From contig NZ_JARXYZ010000014.1 of assembly GCF_029894125.1 (NCBI RefSeq), positions 124,001 through 188,000 on the forward strand: a stretch of 64,000 nucleotides of DNA, read 5' to 3'. The position numbers and the translations under genes are program-made. A model generated the notes under the pieces. It saw only the letters and a program-made list of their open reading frames with translations, was not told the DNA's origin and did not search any database. Of this stretch, positions 25,582 through 33,594 are shown in pieces (the stretch's first letter is position 1; each line of letters starts with the position of its first letter). Source of the DNA: Kitasatospora sp. MAA19. GTDB lineage: Bacteria; Actinomycetota; Actinomycetes; Streptomycetales; Streptomycetaceae.

Positions 25582-25754
25582 CCAGCCCGAACCTCCCCGG
25601 TCCCCAGAAGGCCGGAATCCGGGCCCATGGCCCCGTTCACAACCCCCATAGACGCCGTCCGAGCCACCGCAACCGTTTCCCACCGATCTCGGCCACTCGG
25701 CGGGTTGCCCGCTACCGACCCACGCTCCTAGCGCAACAGCTACGCCCACATCCA

Positions 25755-26273
25755 TTAGCCGTCCTTGCCCGCTGATGCTCGGCTTCGCGGGCCAACGGCA
25801 TCCACGTCGCTCTCGCTTGCGGGCGATGGTGTGTCCAAGCCAAGCCACTGGTTGAGCGTCGTGACCGCGTCCGGGCCGAGCATCTTGACCGCGTCGGCCT
25901 GCGCGCGGCGCCATGCGCTACCCGCACGGGCGAACGCAGCTACACCGGCTTCGGTGATTGTCACTGACATTGCCCGTCCGGTGGCCGAGGTCTCGACCGC
26001 CGCGATCCAGCCGTTCTTCTGCATGAGCGCGAGGTTCCGGCTCACAGTGGACCGCTCAAGCATCAGTTGCGTGGCCAGCGTCGCAGGCCTCACGGGCTTG
26101 GGGTCGATGACGAGGCAGGCGAGAACCTCCATCTGAGGCTGGCTGAGCCCTACCGTCTGTAGCGCCTGTTCGTAGCAGCGTGTGACGACTCGATGGAGCC
26201 GGGCCACTCGCATGCCCAGGCAAGCGCCACCCACCTCCGCCGCGAGGCCAACCGCTATTGCTGACTGCTCCAT
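25755..26273 (-). CDS. MarR family transcriptional regulator
   Basis: A 172-residue winged-helix regulator. The HTH and wing are seen at residues 62-110 (RPATLATQLMLERSTVSRNL, then AAVETSATGRAMSVTITEAG). The last 20 residues are polar and poorly conserved. ATG 26273 has GAGG upstream. A 19-bp site 22 bp upstream (26295-26313) matches 16 of 19 bases with one at 26716-26734 in front of the DUF302 operon. It probably represses its own gene and that operon. The effector is unknown. Confidence 0.88.
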   Translation of the reverse strand: MEQSAIAVGLAAEVGGACLGMRVARLHRVVTRCYEQALQTVGLSQPQMEVLACLVIDPKPVRPATLATQLMLERSTVSRNLALMQKNGWIAAVETSATGRAMSVTITEAGVAAFARAGSAWRRAQADAVKMLGPDAVTTLNQWLGLDTPSPASESDVDAVGPRSRASAGKDG

Positions 26274-26294
26274 GCCTGCCTCGAATCCGACTAC

Positions 26295-26313
26295 CCAAAG
26301 TGTTGCAGCTACA
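26295..26313. promoter_or_regulatory. Candidate MarR operator, copy 1
   Basis: Read on the minus strand, TGTAGCTGCAACACTTTGG. The core TGTTGCAGCTACA is an imperfect palindrome of the MarR-site kind. It matches the site at 26716-26734 in 16 of 19 positions. It lies 22 bp before the marR start codon. Confidence 0.6.
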
Positions 26314-26688
26314 TCTCTGCTGCGAAAGGGTACCTCGACACCAGCTGGTTGAGGGAATCTCTGGCATGGCTCACTGTTCGATCAGCTCCCGGGGTTCGAC
26401 AGTGACTACGCGGCGATGCGCGTACGTACGCGAGCGAGCCGGGGCCAACTCGAAGTTGAGCATGCGTGACCACGCGCCTGTATCCCCAGACTGATTCCCG
26501 GTGATCACGCACTCGCGCCGGTCTTGCCGGGCGCACGAGCGGCATCGCTATCCGAGAAAGAGTCCGGCCGGCCTGACCGTCGTCGCTGATGGGGTGAGCC
26601 TTCGGCGGGCGCCGGGTCGTCGGCGCGACCGAGGTGCTCGGCTCGCGTGCGGTCGGCGTTGGACACGAATCAAAACCGGCCCCAGCCG
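26314..26688. other. Gap between the two candidate MarR operators, no gene supported
   Basis: About 375 bp between the divergent marR and DUF302 units. Short frames exist on both strands but lack ribosome sites or recognisable sequence. Possibly degenerate DNA. Confidence 0.45.
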
Positions 26689-26734
26689 TTGCATGTCTGC
26701 GGCGCGCAGATGTAGTGTAGATACAACACATTGG
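26689..26734 (+). promoter_or_regulatory. Promoter with overlapping MarR operator, copy 2
   Basis: TTGCAT (26689-26694) and TAGTGT (26713-26718) are spaced 18 bp and fit -35 and -10 boxes. The operator TGTAGATACAACACATTGG (26716-26734) overlaps the -10 box, so binding would block transcription. The distance to the DUF302 start codon is about 260 bp, leaving a long leader in which I see no convincing gene. Confidence 0.5.
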
Positions 26735-26991
26735 CCGCCGGGTCGGGAGAATCTGAAACATGGCACCGACAACGGCTGGCTCGTGCAGCGGAAGGGGGCT
26801 TCACCACCCCACCCCCTCGCGCGAGCGGCCAAGGATGACCCGGCAGTTCCTGGTGAGCGCGTTCGCAGACCTGAGGCTGCGGGCCGGCCCAGCCACCGTC
26901 CTCCGGTTCGAGCTCTGCTACGCGACGGTGGTCCACGAAGCTGACGACACCGGCAACGCTCTTCTTCCGATGAAATGGTGGTGAGAGGCCC

Positions 26992-27492
26992 ATGGCAGCT
27001 CAGGTCACACAGACTCCTTACGACGCCGTCCTGCTCACGATCCGCTCCGACAAGCCGTACTCCGAGGTGGTCAAGGCCATCGAGTCGCGCCTGCAGCGCT
27101 TCTCGATCCCGAAGCTGATGGAGTACGTCACGCACTCGGACCGCGAGGGGCTGGAGGCCTATGTCGACGAGGTCTCGGTGCCGACCGGGTTCTCCGTCTT
27201 CTGGGACTTCGAGCAGGGCTCGACGATGAGGCTCGCCGGGATCCCGGTCGAGTCCAAGTTCTACTTGGTCGGCAACGCCGTCATCGCGCGAGGCCTGTTC
27301 CAATACTCCGGCGCCGCGGGCCTGGGCGCGCCGGTCCGCATCTGCGTCTCCCAGCGCGACGGCGAGCAGACGCGCATCGACCTGGACCAAGTCACCGCGT
27401 TCTTCAGCAAGTTCCCCGAAGTCGCCCTCTCGGGCGTCCCGAGCAGGCTCGATGCGGAGATGGTCAAGGTCTTCGAAGAAGCCGCCGCCTAG
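26992..27492 (+). CDS. DUF302 family protein
   Basis: A 166-residue soluble protein. The middle (SKFYLVGNAVIARGLFQYSG, then GAPVRICVSQRD) resembles the DUF302 domain (LIGNP...ARxLFQxDP...APLRI). DUF302 has no agreed enzymatic function. ATG 26992 follows GAGAGG. The next gene starts 46 bp after its stop, and a MarR site lies upstream. It may sense or bind a small ligand together with its neighbours, which is inference. Confidence 0.75.
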   Translation: MAAQVTQTPYDAVLLTIRSDKPYSEVVKAIESRLQRFSIPKLMEYVTHSDREGLEAYVDEVSVPTGFSVFWDFEQGSTMRLAGIPVESKFYLVGNAVIARGLFQYSGAAGLGAPVRICVSQRDGEQTRIDLDQVTAFFSKFPEVALSGVPSRLDAEMVKVFEEAAA

Positions 27493-27538
27493 CCGCCTAG
27501 TAGCCGAAGTGCCGCAACCCCCTCGGACAAGGAATCTC

Positions 27539-28075
27539 ATGACCGACACTCGCGATCTGATTGAGCGCAACGCCGTGTTCGCGGCCGATGCCTACAACCC
27601 CGACCTGCGGCTCAGCCCGTCCGGCAACATGATGGTCATCGGCTGTGTCGACCCGCGTGTCGACCCCGCGCGCGTCCTGGGCCTCAACAACGGCGAGGCC
27701 GCCGTGATCCGCAATGTCGGAGGACGGGTAACCCCCGCCACGCTGCGCACGATGGCCATGCTGGCCAAGGTCGGCCAAGCCAACGCGGAGAGCCGCCCAC
27801 CCGGGGACTGGAACCTGGTCATCCTGCACCACACTGATTGCGGCATGACCGACCTGGCCGCCTTCCCTGACCTCCTCGCAGAGTACTTCGAGATCCCGAC
27901 AGACAAGCTCGACGCCAAGTCCGTCAGTGATCCGATCGGCTCGGTCCGTGTCGATGTCGACGTGGTCCTGGCCCACATCCGGGCGGCCGCGTACTGGGTG
28001 TCGGGCCTCGTCTACGACGTCGACACCGGGCGAGTCGAGACCGTCGTCGCGCCGACCCTGCTACCCGTCGAATAG
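27539..28075 (+). CDS. Beta-carbonic-anhydrase-like protein
   Basis: A 178-residue protein of the beta-carbonic anhydrase fold. Zinc-ligand motifs are visible: Cys and the Asp-Arg pair in VIGCVDPRVDP, and His plus Cys in LVILHHTDCGM. AAVIRNVGGRVTPATLRTM is the conserved central strand-helix. Such proteins hydrate CO2 or, in relatives such as CS2/COS hydrolases, act on sulfur analogues. Being in a MarR-controlled stress-type operon, the reaction may differ from CO2 hydration. ATG 27539 follows AAGGA. Confidence 0.85.
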   Translation: MTDTRDLIERNAVFAADAYNPDLRLSPSGNMMVIGCVDPRVDPARVLGLNNGEAAVIRNVGGRVTPATLRTMAMLAKVGQANAESRPPGDWNLVILHHTDCGMTDLAAFPDLLAEYFEIPTDKLDAKSVSDPIGSVRVDVDVVLAHIRAAAYWVSGLVYDVDTGRVETVVAPTLLPVE

Positions 28076-28324
28076 CGAGGCGGAGCAGCGATGCGGGCGT
28101 ATCCACCCGAACAGAACAGATCCTCGGAACCCTGGGGCCGGGAGCGCCGTCACCGACCCGGGTCGAATGCGCCACGACTGCAGCCGGGCACGCGGCACGC
28201 TCGATAATCCGCCCCGCGTCTTACCTCCGGTCGAAACCGTGCCCGGACCGACCACGACCGTCGGCACATTCCTCTACCGGGCGGCCCGCCAGGGCGCCCC
28301 ATGTCGAAAAGAAGGGTTCCCGTC

Positions 28325-29200
28325 ATGACAAGCCTTTTCCTCATCACCGGCGCCACCGGCAAGACCGGCGCAGGCGCCGCCACCACGCTGCTCGAGCACG
28401 GCCACCGCGTACGCACCCTGGTCCACCGCACCGACGAGCGCTCCGACCGGCTCGCCGTTGCCGGCGCCGAGATCGTCGTCGGGGACATGCTGGACCTGGA
28501 CGCCGTGGTCCAGGTGACCACGGGAGTCGACGGAGTCTATTTCGCCTACCCGATCCGCCCGGGGCTGATGGAAGCCTCCGCCATCATGCTGCAGGCGGCC
28601 GAGGAGAACCGGGTCGGCGCGCTGGTCAACATGTCGCAGATCTCGGCCCGGCGCGACGCGGTGAGCAACTCCGCCCGGCAGCACTGGATCGCCGAACGCA
28701 TGTTGGACCACTTCAGCGGGGCCGTCACCCACATCAGACCCACCTTCTTCGCCGAATGGCTCCTCACCTTCTGGGACCCAAAGAGCGGTGAGCTTCGGTT
28801 GCCGTTCGCCAAGGCGCACCACGCCCCCATCGCCGGCGAAGACCAGGGACGCGTGATCGCCGCCCTTCTCGAAGACCCCCAGCGGCACGCCGGGATGACC
28901 TACCCGCTCTACGGGCCGACTGAGCTCGACCACTACCAGATGGCCGAAATCATGACCCAGGCCCTGGGACGACAGATCACGTACGTGCCCATCGAGATCG
29001 ACGAGTTCCGCTCCCAGCTGGAACACCGTGGCATGGGCGTCCACCAGATCCAGCACCTGACCAACGTCGCCGTCGACTACCGCAACGGGATCTTCGCCGG
29101 AACCAGCGACGTCGTCCGCACCCTCACCGGCCGCGACCCGCTCACCGTCGCCGCCTTCGTCGAACGCAACAAGCAATACTTCGACGAACCCGCGAACTAG
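28325..29200 (+). CDS. NmrA-like NAD(P)-binding protein
   Basis: A 291-residue atypical short-chain dehydrogenase. The glycine motif ITGATGKTGAGAAT lies at the N-terminus; an active-site-type Tyr/Lys pair is not evident. The NmrA/QOR2-like pattern RVRTLVHRTDERSDRLAVAG with VVGDMLDLDAV and THIRPTFFAEWLL is clear. Such proteins either sense NADP(H) or reduce quinones. I chose ATG 28325, directly before the Rossmann motif, with GAAGGG upstream; ATG 28301 is the alternative. About 250 bp without genes separate it from the carbonic-anhydrase-like gene. Confidence 0.84.
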   Translation: MTSLFLITGATGKTGAGAATTLLEHGHRVRTLVHRTDERSDRLAVAGAEIVVGDMLDLDAVVQVTTGVDGVYFAYPIRPGLMEASAIMLQAAEENRVGALVNMSQISARRDAVSNSARQHWIAERMLDHFSGAVTHIRPTFFAEWLLTFWDPKSGELRLPFAKAHHAPIAGEDQGRVIAALLEDPQRHAGMTYPLYGPTELDHYQMAEIMTQALGRQITYVPIEIDEFRSQLEHRGMGVHQIQHLTNVAVDYRNGIFAGTSDVVRTLTGRDPLTVAAFVERNKQYFDEPAN

Positions 29201-29620
29201 AACAGCGGCTGGACCAGGCGGCTTCGCAATCCTGGCGAGGACAGATGGGAAATCGATCCGCACGGAGCAATGAACGCGGTGCCCGGCCCGCACGATCGGA
29301 CGCAGACACCGGCGACCGGCGCCGCCTGGCGAGCAGCAACAGCTCGGACGATGTGCCCGCACCCTGATCGCCGGACCGAGGTGCGGGGCCGTGGTCAGGC
29401 GACCCGGGCCCGCTGAGGCGGCTTGGCGACCGTGAAGGCGATGGGCTGGAGCACCAGAAATGCTCCGGGCGTTCTTCGATGATCTCGACAATCGATACGG
29501 CCGCCGACCGTCCTAGCCGCAACTTCCTTTAGCGCACCAGTGCGTGGCTTGACGCTCTCAAGTCCCGCACTTTCTTGGCACCACGCCAGAATTTTTCAGA
29601 CCTGCAAAGGGGGTAACGGA
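29201..29620. other. 420-bp gap, no gene seen
   Basis: No frame with ribosome site and recognisable protein. Base composition falls towards its right end, leading into the lower-GC zinc-ribbon gene. That gene is preceded by AAAGGGGGTAACGGA. Confidence 0.5.
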
Positions 29621-30886
29621 ATGCCGCCAGGTATTGATCCGGCCTTGGCGAAGAAGCGAATGATCGCCGGCGGAGCATGGCCAATCGAGCCGTATCCCGG
29701 CTCAGGAAACACATGGAAATGCATATGTATGAACTGCGGGGAGCTGTGCACCCCGACTTACAAGAGGGTCTACACGCAGCGCCAAGGCCCTTGCAATGGA
29801 TTCTGTCGCTCGGAGAAGATCTCGAAGAGCCGCAAATTTAGCTCGGCCACAGCTGCCAGTACCATGTGCGCCGCCGGCTGGGAACCTCTGGTGGAAGCGG
29901 ACTATCCAGGCGCGAACGCTCCATGGTTGTGCCGATGCATGATCTGTGCAACGGTATATCCGAAACATCTGGGCAATGTCCGGGACGGACGGGCTGCCTG
30001 CCGGAACTGCGCCGAGATCGCCATGAGCGAGGACGCCTACGACGTCATGATCGACGCTGACCTGGAGCCCCAGGTTTCCTTCCGCCGCTCTGCTGCACCA
30101 TGGCTGTCCAAGTGTCTTCGTACGGGCGTGCTGACATCGCCAGCCCACTCCAACATCAAGAGGTTTGGGCATCAGTGCGTACCGTGCGGGCTAAGGAAGA
30201 TGTCCGCCGCCTCCCAGCACAGTGACGCTGAGGCTAGGGCCCGCGTACCAACGAACCTCGTGCCCCAGGAGCCTTACCCCGGCAGTGTGCTGCTGCCCTG
30301 GAAGATGTTCTGCACCGACTGCGAAACGCTGCACGACAACCCCGGGCTCCGGCTGGGCAACGTCAGCAGGCGCGGAAGCGGCTGCCCAAATTGCGGGCAC
30401 CACGGAATCGAACTCGACAAGCCCGGCTACCTCTATCTCATAGACCACACCGGTCTCGACGCGTTGAAGTGGGGAATCGCCAACGGCCCACTGCGGCTCA
30501 AGCAGCACGGTGGCCAGGGTTGGACGCTTCGCGGGCGGTGGCTGTACGACAGGGCACGCCACGCTCGGAGCGTCGAGCGGCAGATCGGCCACTGGGTCAA
30601 GGGGAAGGGCATCGGCCCAGCGCTCAAGCCCGACCAAATGCCCTACGGGGGTTATGGCGAAACCGCTTCGCTAAGGGCGTCCGCCAGTAGGGGGCGGGAT
30701 GTCTCACCCAGGGCTGACAGAGAGGGGATCACCAGCGACTGGTGCCCGTCGGTATGCCCGGGAGTGGGGGCGATCCACACCCCCGGCCAGACCTCCGCCT
30801 CGCCGTCGATCTCCTGTAGGTCGCGCTGGGGAAGTCGACGGTTCTGCAGCGCCCTGCGCACCGGTTCCTCGCCCCGGGCGTCCTGA
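29621..30886 (+). CDS. Tandem zinc-ribbon / GIY-YIG-like nuclease, 3' end fused to foreign sequence
   Basis: About 350 meaningful residues followed by an unrelated tail. Four treble-clef zinc-ribbon repeats of roughly 60-65 residues come first: WKCICMNC...GPCNGFC, WLCRCMIC...CRNC, a degenerate WLSKC...CVPC, and WKMFCTDC...CPNC. Next comes a GIY-YIG-like domain (residues ~268-350): GYLYLIDHTG, LKWGIANG, RLKQHGGQGW, SVERQIGHW and MPYGGYGET. The sequence after GYGETAS runs antisense through a metallo-beta-lactamase remnant, so the natural C-terminus was probably cut off. GC is visibly lower than in neighbours. A nuclease of mobile-element or defence type is inferred. Confidence 0.7.
   Translation: MPPGIDPALAKKRMIAGGAWPIEPYPGSGNTWKCICMNCGELCTPTYKRVYTQRQGPCNGFCRSEKISKSRKFSSATAASTMCAAGWEPLVEADYPGANAPWLCRCMICATVYPKHLGNVRDGRAACRNCAEIAMSEDAYDVMIDADLEPQVSFRRSAAPWLSKCLRTGVLTSPAHSNIKRFGHQCVPCGLRKMSAASQHSDAEARARVPTNLVPQEPYPGSVLLPWKMFCTDCETLHDNPGLRLGNVSRRGSGCPNCGHHGIELDKPGYLYLIDHTGLDALKWGIANGPLRLKQHGGQGWTLRGRWLYDRARHARSVERQIGHWVKGKGIGPALKPDQMPYGGYGETASLRASASRGRDVSPRADREGITSDWCPSVCPGVGAIHTPGQTSASPSISCRSRWGSRRFCSALRTGSSPRAS
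30652..30861 (-). pseudogene. Remnant of a metallo-beta-lactamase-fold hydrolase
   Basis: On the minus strand the translation LQEIDGEAEVWPGVWIAP followed by TPGHTDGHQSLVIP matches the central part of lactonase-type metallo-beta-lactamase-fold enzymes, in which this His is a metal ligand. The N-terminal HxHxDH motif and the rest of the C-terminus are missing. It overlaps, in the opposite sense, the tail of the zinc-ribbon/GIY-YIG gene. The 230 bp to 31115 contain nothing recognisable. Confidence 0.6.
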
Positions 30887-31115
30887 AGCAGATTCGTCCT
30901 TGCCCGCCTGCTGACGCATGTGACTCACGTCCGCCACCCCCTTCGGGACTGGCCTTGATGCGCTCCTTCGATCAGTGTCATTCCCTAGGTCCGGCCCGCG
31001 AGCTCGACGCTGTGAGGGAGTGCTGTTCGGAGCCGGTCCAGAGCATGACACGGTCTTCCACTCGGACGTGGCGGGTGACCGCTGGTCGGGGGGCCGGATC
31101 TGCGCGGTCCAGCTC

Positions 31116-31442
31116 TCAGACCTGGTCTCTGGGCGTTGCGATGCCCTGTCCGTGGTAGATCTCGTCGTAGTAGTGGATCACCAGAGGGCGGGTGAGCATG
31201 CCCTCGAAGGTAGCGGTGGAGCCGTGTTCGGCGCGCCAGGCGAGGTAGTCGGTGTAGTTGTGCGCCTCGGTCCACTGGGTCAGGCCCGTCACGTGGTCGG
31301 GGGCATTCTGGTCGCGCAGAATGCGGATGTCCTCGCAGCCCTCGAAGGTGAGGCTCTCGCCCAGGACGTCCAGCAGCAGCTTCGCGACTTCTTCGCCACG
31401 GCCAGGTTGGGCGAAGAACTCGGCAGTGACTTGTGCGCTCAT
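31116..31442 (-). CDS. Antibiotic biosynthesis monooxygenase (ABM) domain protein
   Basis: A 108-residue dimeric alpha-beta barrel protein. It reads MSAQVTAEFFAQPGRGEEVA, then ILRDQNAPDHVTGLTQWT and AWRAEHGSTATFEGML, typical of cofactor-free ABM / quinol monooxygenases. It lies 93 bp downstream of the SnoaL-like gene on the same strand and probably shares its MerR-type promoter. The substrate is unknown; a quinone or aromatic polyketide is the usual kind. Confidence 0.85.
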   Translation of the reverse strand: MSAQVTAEFFAQPGRGEEVAKLLLDVLGESLTFEGCEDIRILRDQNAPDHVTGLTQWTEAHNYTDYLAWRAEHGSTATFEGMLTRPLVIHYYDEIYHGQGIATPRDQV

Positions 31443-31535
31443 GGGGATGTTCCTTCCGGGTCCGGTTCCATTCCGCGGCGGCCGGGCGAGGCGTCGGCGG
31501 CGGGGGCGGTGCGGTCTGGTCGACCTTGCTCGCGG

Positions 31536-31910
31536 TCAGTAGGGAGAGGGCTGGTTGTGGACGATGATCAGAGACGTGATCTTGCCGTCGGCAACCGTGA
31601 GATAGCTGGTGAGCACCAGCTCTTCGGGCAGGTCCGTCTTGTCGTACTCACCGTCGTAGCGCGCCCGCACGATCGTCAGGGCGCGGTGGTTCACGACCTC
31701 GGCCACCTCCATGGTGACCTTGTCGCCGACGATCTCGCGGCGCACCCAGGCGCGGATCGAGGTGAGGTCGGCGAACTCGCGGCGCACGTCGTTGACCACG
31801 GCGTCGTCGGCGAAGGTCGCCATGACGGCGTCCACGTCGAAGGCGTTGACCGCCTCGATGTAGGCGGCGACGACGTCGGGCAGAACCGCGGCCTGGATGT
31901 TGGTGTTCAT
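31536..31910 (-). CDS. SnoaL-like / NTF2-fold protein
   Basis: A 124-residue cone-shaped NTF2-fold protein: VVAAYIEAVNAFDVDAVMAT followed by FADDAVVNDVRREF is the canonical opening. ATG 31910 follows GGAGCTCCCC; an in-frame ATG 27 bp upstream is less likely. It could be an isomerase, cyclase or small ligand-binding protein. It is divergent from the first merR gene, and its promoter (31957-31987) carries the 19-bp spacer typical of MerR control. Confidence 0.85.
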   Translation of the reverse strand: MNTNIQAAVLPDVVAAYIEAVNAFDVDAVMATFADDAVVNDVRREFADLTSIRAWVRREIVGDKVTMEVAEVVNHRALTIVRARYDGEYDKTDLPEELVLTSYLTVADGKITSLIIVHNQPSPY

Positions 31911-31956
31911 GGGGAGCTCCTTCGATGACCTCGGCACTGGTGCGGTGCCTGCTCAA

Positions 31957-31987
31957 ACGGTGGGCCCTGCCCGCACCGGAGAGTCAA
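31957..31987 (-). promoter_or_regulatory. MerR-type promoter of the SnoaL-ABM operon
   Basis: On the minus strand: TTGACT (-35, 31987-31982), a 19-bp spacer CTCCGGTGCGGGCAGGGCC, then CACCGT (-10, 31962-31957). The over-long spacer beginning CTCC is shared with four other promoters in this region. Confidence 0.6.
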
Positions 31988-32002
31988 CCGGCGGCCCTGC
32001 GC

Positions 32003-32033
32003 TGGACCCTCCGGCAGGGGGAGGGTTGACACT
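32003..32033 (+). promoter_or_regulatory. MerR-type promoter of the first merR gene, leaderless
   Basis: TGGACC (-35), a 19-bp spacer CTCCGGCAGGGGGAGGGTT, then GACACT (-10), which ends 6 bp before ATG 32040. The gene therefore appears autoregulated and leaderless. Confidence 0.6.
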
Positions 32034-32039
32034 GGTGCC

Positions 32040-32858
32040 ATGCACACAGGCCTGACGGTCGGCGAGTTCTCCCGCGTGACCCATCTGAGCATCAAGACGC
32101 TGCGGCACTACCACGACGTCGGGCTGCTCGCGCCGGCCGATGTCGACCAGGGCACCGGCTACCGGTACTACTCCCTGGACCAGGTGCCCACCGCTCAGGT
32201 GATCGTGCGCCTGCGGAACCTGGACATGCCGGTGGCGGACGTGAAGGCGGTGCTGGCCGCCGAGGATGTGAGCACCCGCAACGAGCTGATCGCCGTGCAT
32301 CTCGCCCGCCTGGAGGACCGGCTCGCGCAGGCGCAGAGCGCCGTCGAATCGCTGCGCGACCTGTTGGTCCGGCCCGTGCGCAGGCCGGCCATCGAGTACC
32401 GCACAGTCCGTGAGCAGGCGGCGATCGGGATCCGCGCGGTCGTCGACCACCAGGACCTGGCGGGCTGGTGGCAGGGCGCTCTTGGCGAGCTGCACGGCTT
32501 CACCACAGCCCGGGGACTGCGCACGACCGGCCCGATCGGCGGGCTGTTCGCGAATGAACTGCTCCAGGACGAACGCGGTGAGGCACTCGTGTTCATCCCG
32601 GTCGACGGCGAGGTTCGCCCGGTCGGCCGGATCGACGCGGTGGTGGTGCCCGGCGCGGAACTCGCGGTCGCGGTCCACCGCGGGCCCCTGCAGACCATCG
32701 ACCTCACCTACGGTGACCTGGGCACCTACGCCGCACGGCACGAGATCGGCGTCGACGGCCCGCTACGCGAGTTCTACCTGCGCAGCCCCCTCGATGCGGC
32801 CGAGGATGACCAGTGGGTCACCGAGGTCGGCTGGCCCATCTTCCGCGCGAACGGCTAG
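32040..32858 (+). CDS. MerR family regulator with GyrI-like effector domain (paralog 1)
   Basis: A 272-residue MerR-type activator. The winged HTH at residues 5-75 reads TVGEFSRVTHLSIKTLRHYH, then VGLLAPADVD and GYRYYSLDQV. A coiled coil follows (AVHLARLEDRLAQAQSAVES). A GyrI/BltR-like small-molecule-binding domain starts near residue 115 and ends in EVGWPIFR. It is about half identical by eye to the regulator at 36577, and both promoters share a motif. The effector is probably a hydrophobic drug or toxin, by family analogy. Expected targets are the SnoaL-ABM, AlkC and SDR-VOC units. Confidence 0.9.
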   Translation: MHTGLTVGEFSRVTHLSIKTLRHYHDVGLLAPADVDQGTGYRYYSLDQVPTAQVIVRLRNLDMPVADVKAVLAAEDVSTRNELIAVHLARLEDRLAQAQSAVESLRDLLVRPVRRPAIEYRTVREQAAIGIRAVVDHQDLAGWWQGALGELHGFTTARGLRTTGPIGGLFANELLQDERGEALVFIPVDGEVRPVGRIDAVVVPGAELAVAVHRGPLQTIDLTYGDLGTYAARHEIGVDGPLREFYLRSPLDAAEDDQWVTEVGWPIFRANG

Positions 32859-33594
32859 TGACTGGGCCGCGCCGAGCGACGCCTCATGGTCGACTGGACC
32901 GAAACCCGCCCCAGCAGGCCCTGAACCGCTCGCAGCCGCGCGGCGTATGCCTGGTCGAGGACGCCCCCACGGTTGAAGCTCGGAAGGGAGCCGCGCCATG
33001 GCCTACGACGTGCGTGCACGCCAGGTCGGCGTCAGCGTCGGTCCCGACCGAAGCCGGTGACAGAAGAGCGGATGAGCTGTTTTCCTGGTCGTCGCATCGT
33101 TGGTCGGCCTCATCGTCCTGACCGTGGGGTTGTGGTATCCCTCGGTGCCGCTCCTCGGCTGCGTGGAGCTGATCCTGCTGTGTACCGGCGTTGCTGCGGC
33201 GCGGGGAAAAGACGCCCGCCGGGCGGCCCGGGGCCACGCACCGTCGGGACACACGGCGACGGCCACGAAGGCCGGCCAAGTCCCGTCCGGAGGGTCAGGG
33301 CGGCCCGGCCCCGGTGCCGAAGCCTTGTCGAAGCCGGAACCGGCGGCCGCCGCTGACACGTGTTGGGGGCCACACGGCCGACGGCGTTGATCGTGATCCA
33401 GGAATCGGAGCCGTTGCGCTGGCGGGACCACGGGACCCTTCGCGGTGTCCGCGATGACCAGCCGTACTACGAGCTCAGGGCCTTGTCCGGGGAGATGGCG
33501 GAACAGATCCGGGCGTTGATGGAGGCCGACGGCTGGCGGCTCTCCGTGGAGCAGTTCGTCGAGCCTGAGCGGGAGCCCGTTCCGCAGGCACGGG
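32859..33594. other. Degenerate region, possible small membrane protein and a short hypothetical frame
   Basis: No intact recognisable gene. At 33001 a good ribosome site (AAGGGAG) precedes an ATG whose frame stops after 20 codons. In a neighbouring frame (33076 to about 33240) a two-helix membrane-like stretch is encoded (AVFLVVASLVGLIVLTVG, then LGCVELILLCTGVAAA), without a proper start, which suggests a frameshifted small gene. From 33360 a plus frame encodes a plausible 80-residue soluble segment (YYELRALSGEMAEQIRALME) that overlaps the end of the AlkC gene antisense. I regard all of these as remnants. Confidence 0.4.

Noticed and set aside
26760-26984. Possible 74-residue protein before the DUF302 gene
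   Set aside because: No ribosome binding site, no recognisable sequence and Arg/Pro/Ala composition typical of a chance frame. It may simply be a long leader.
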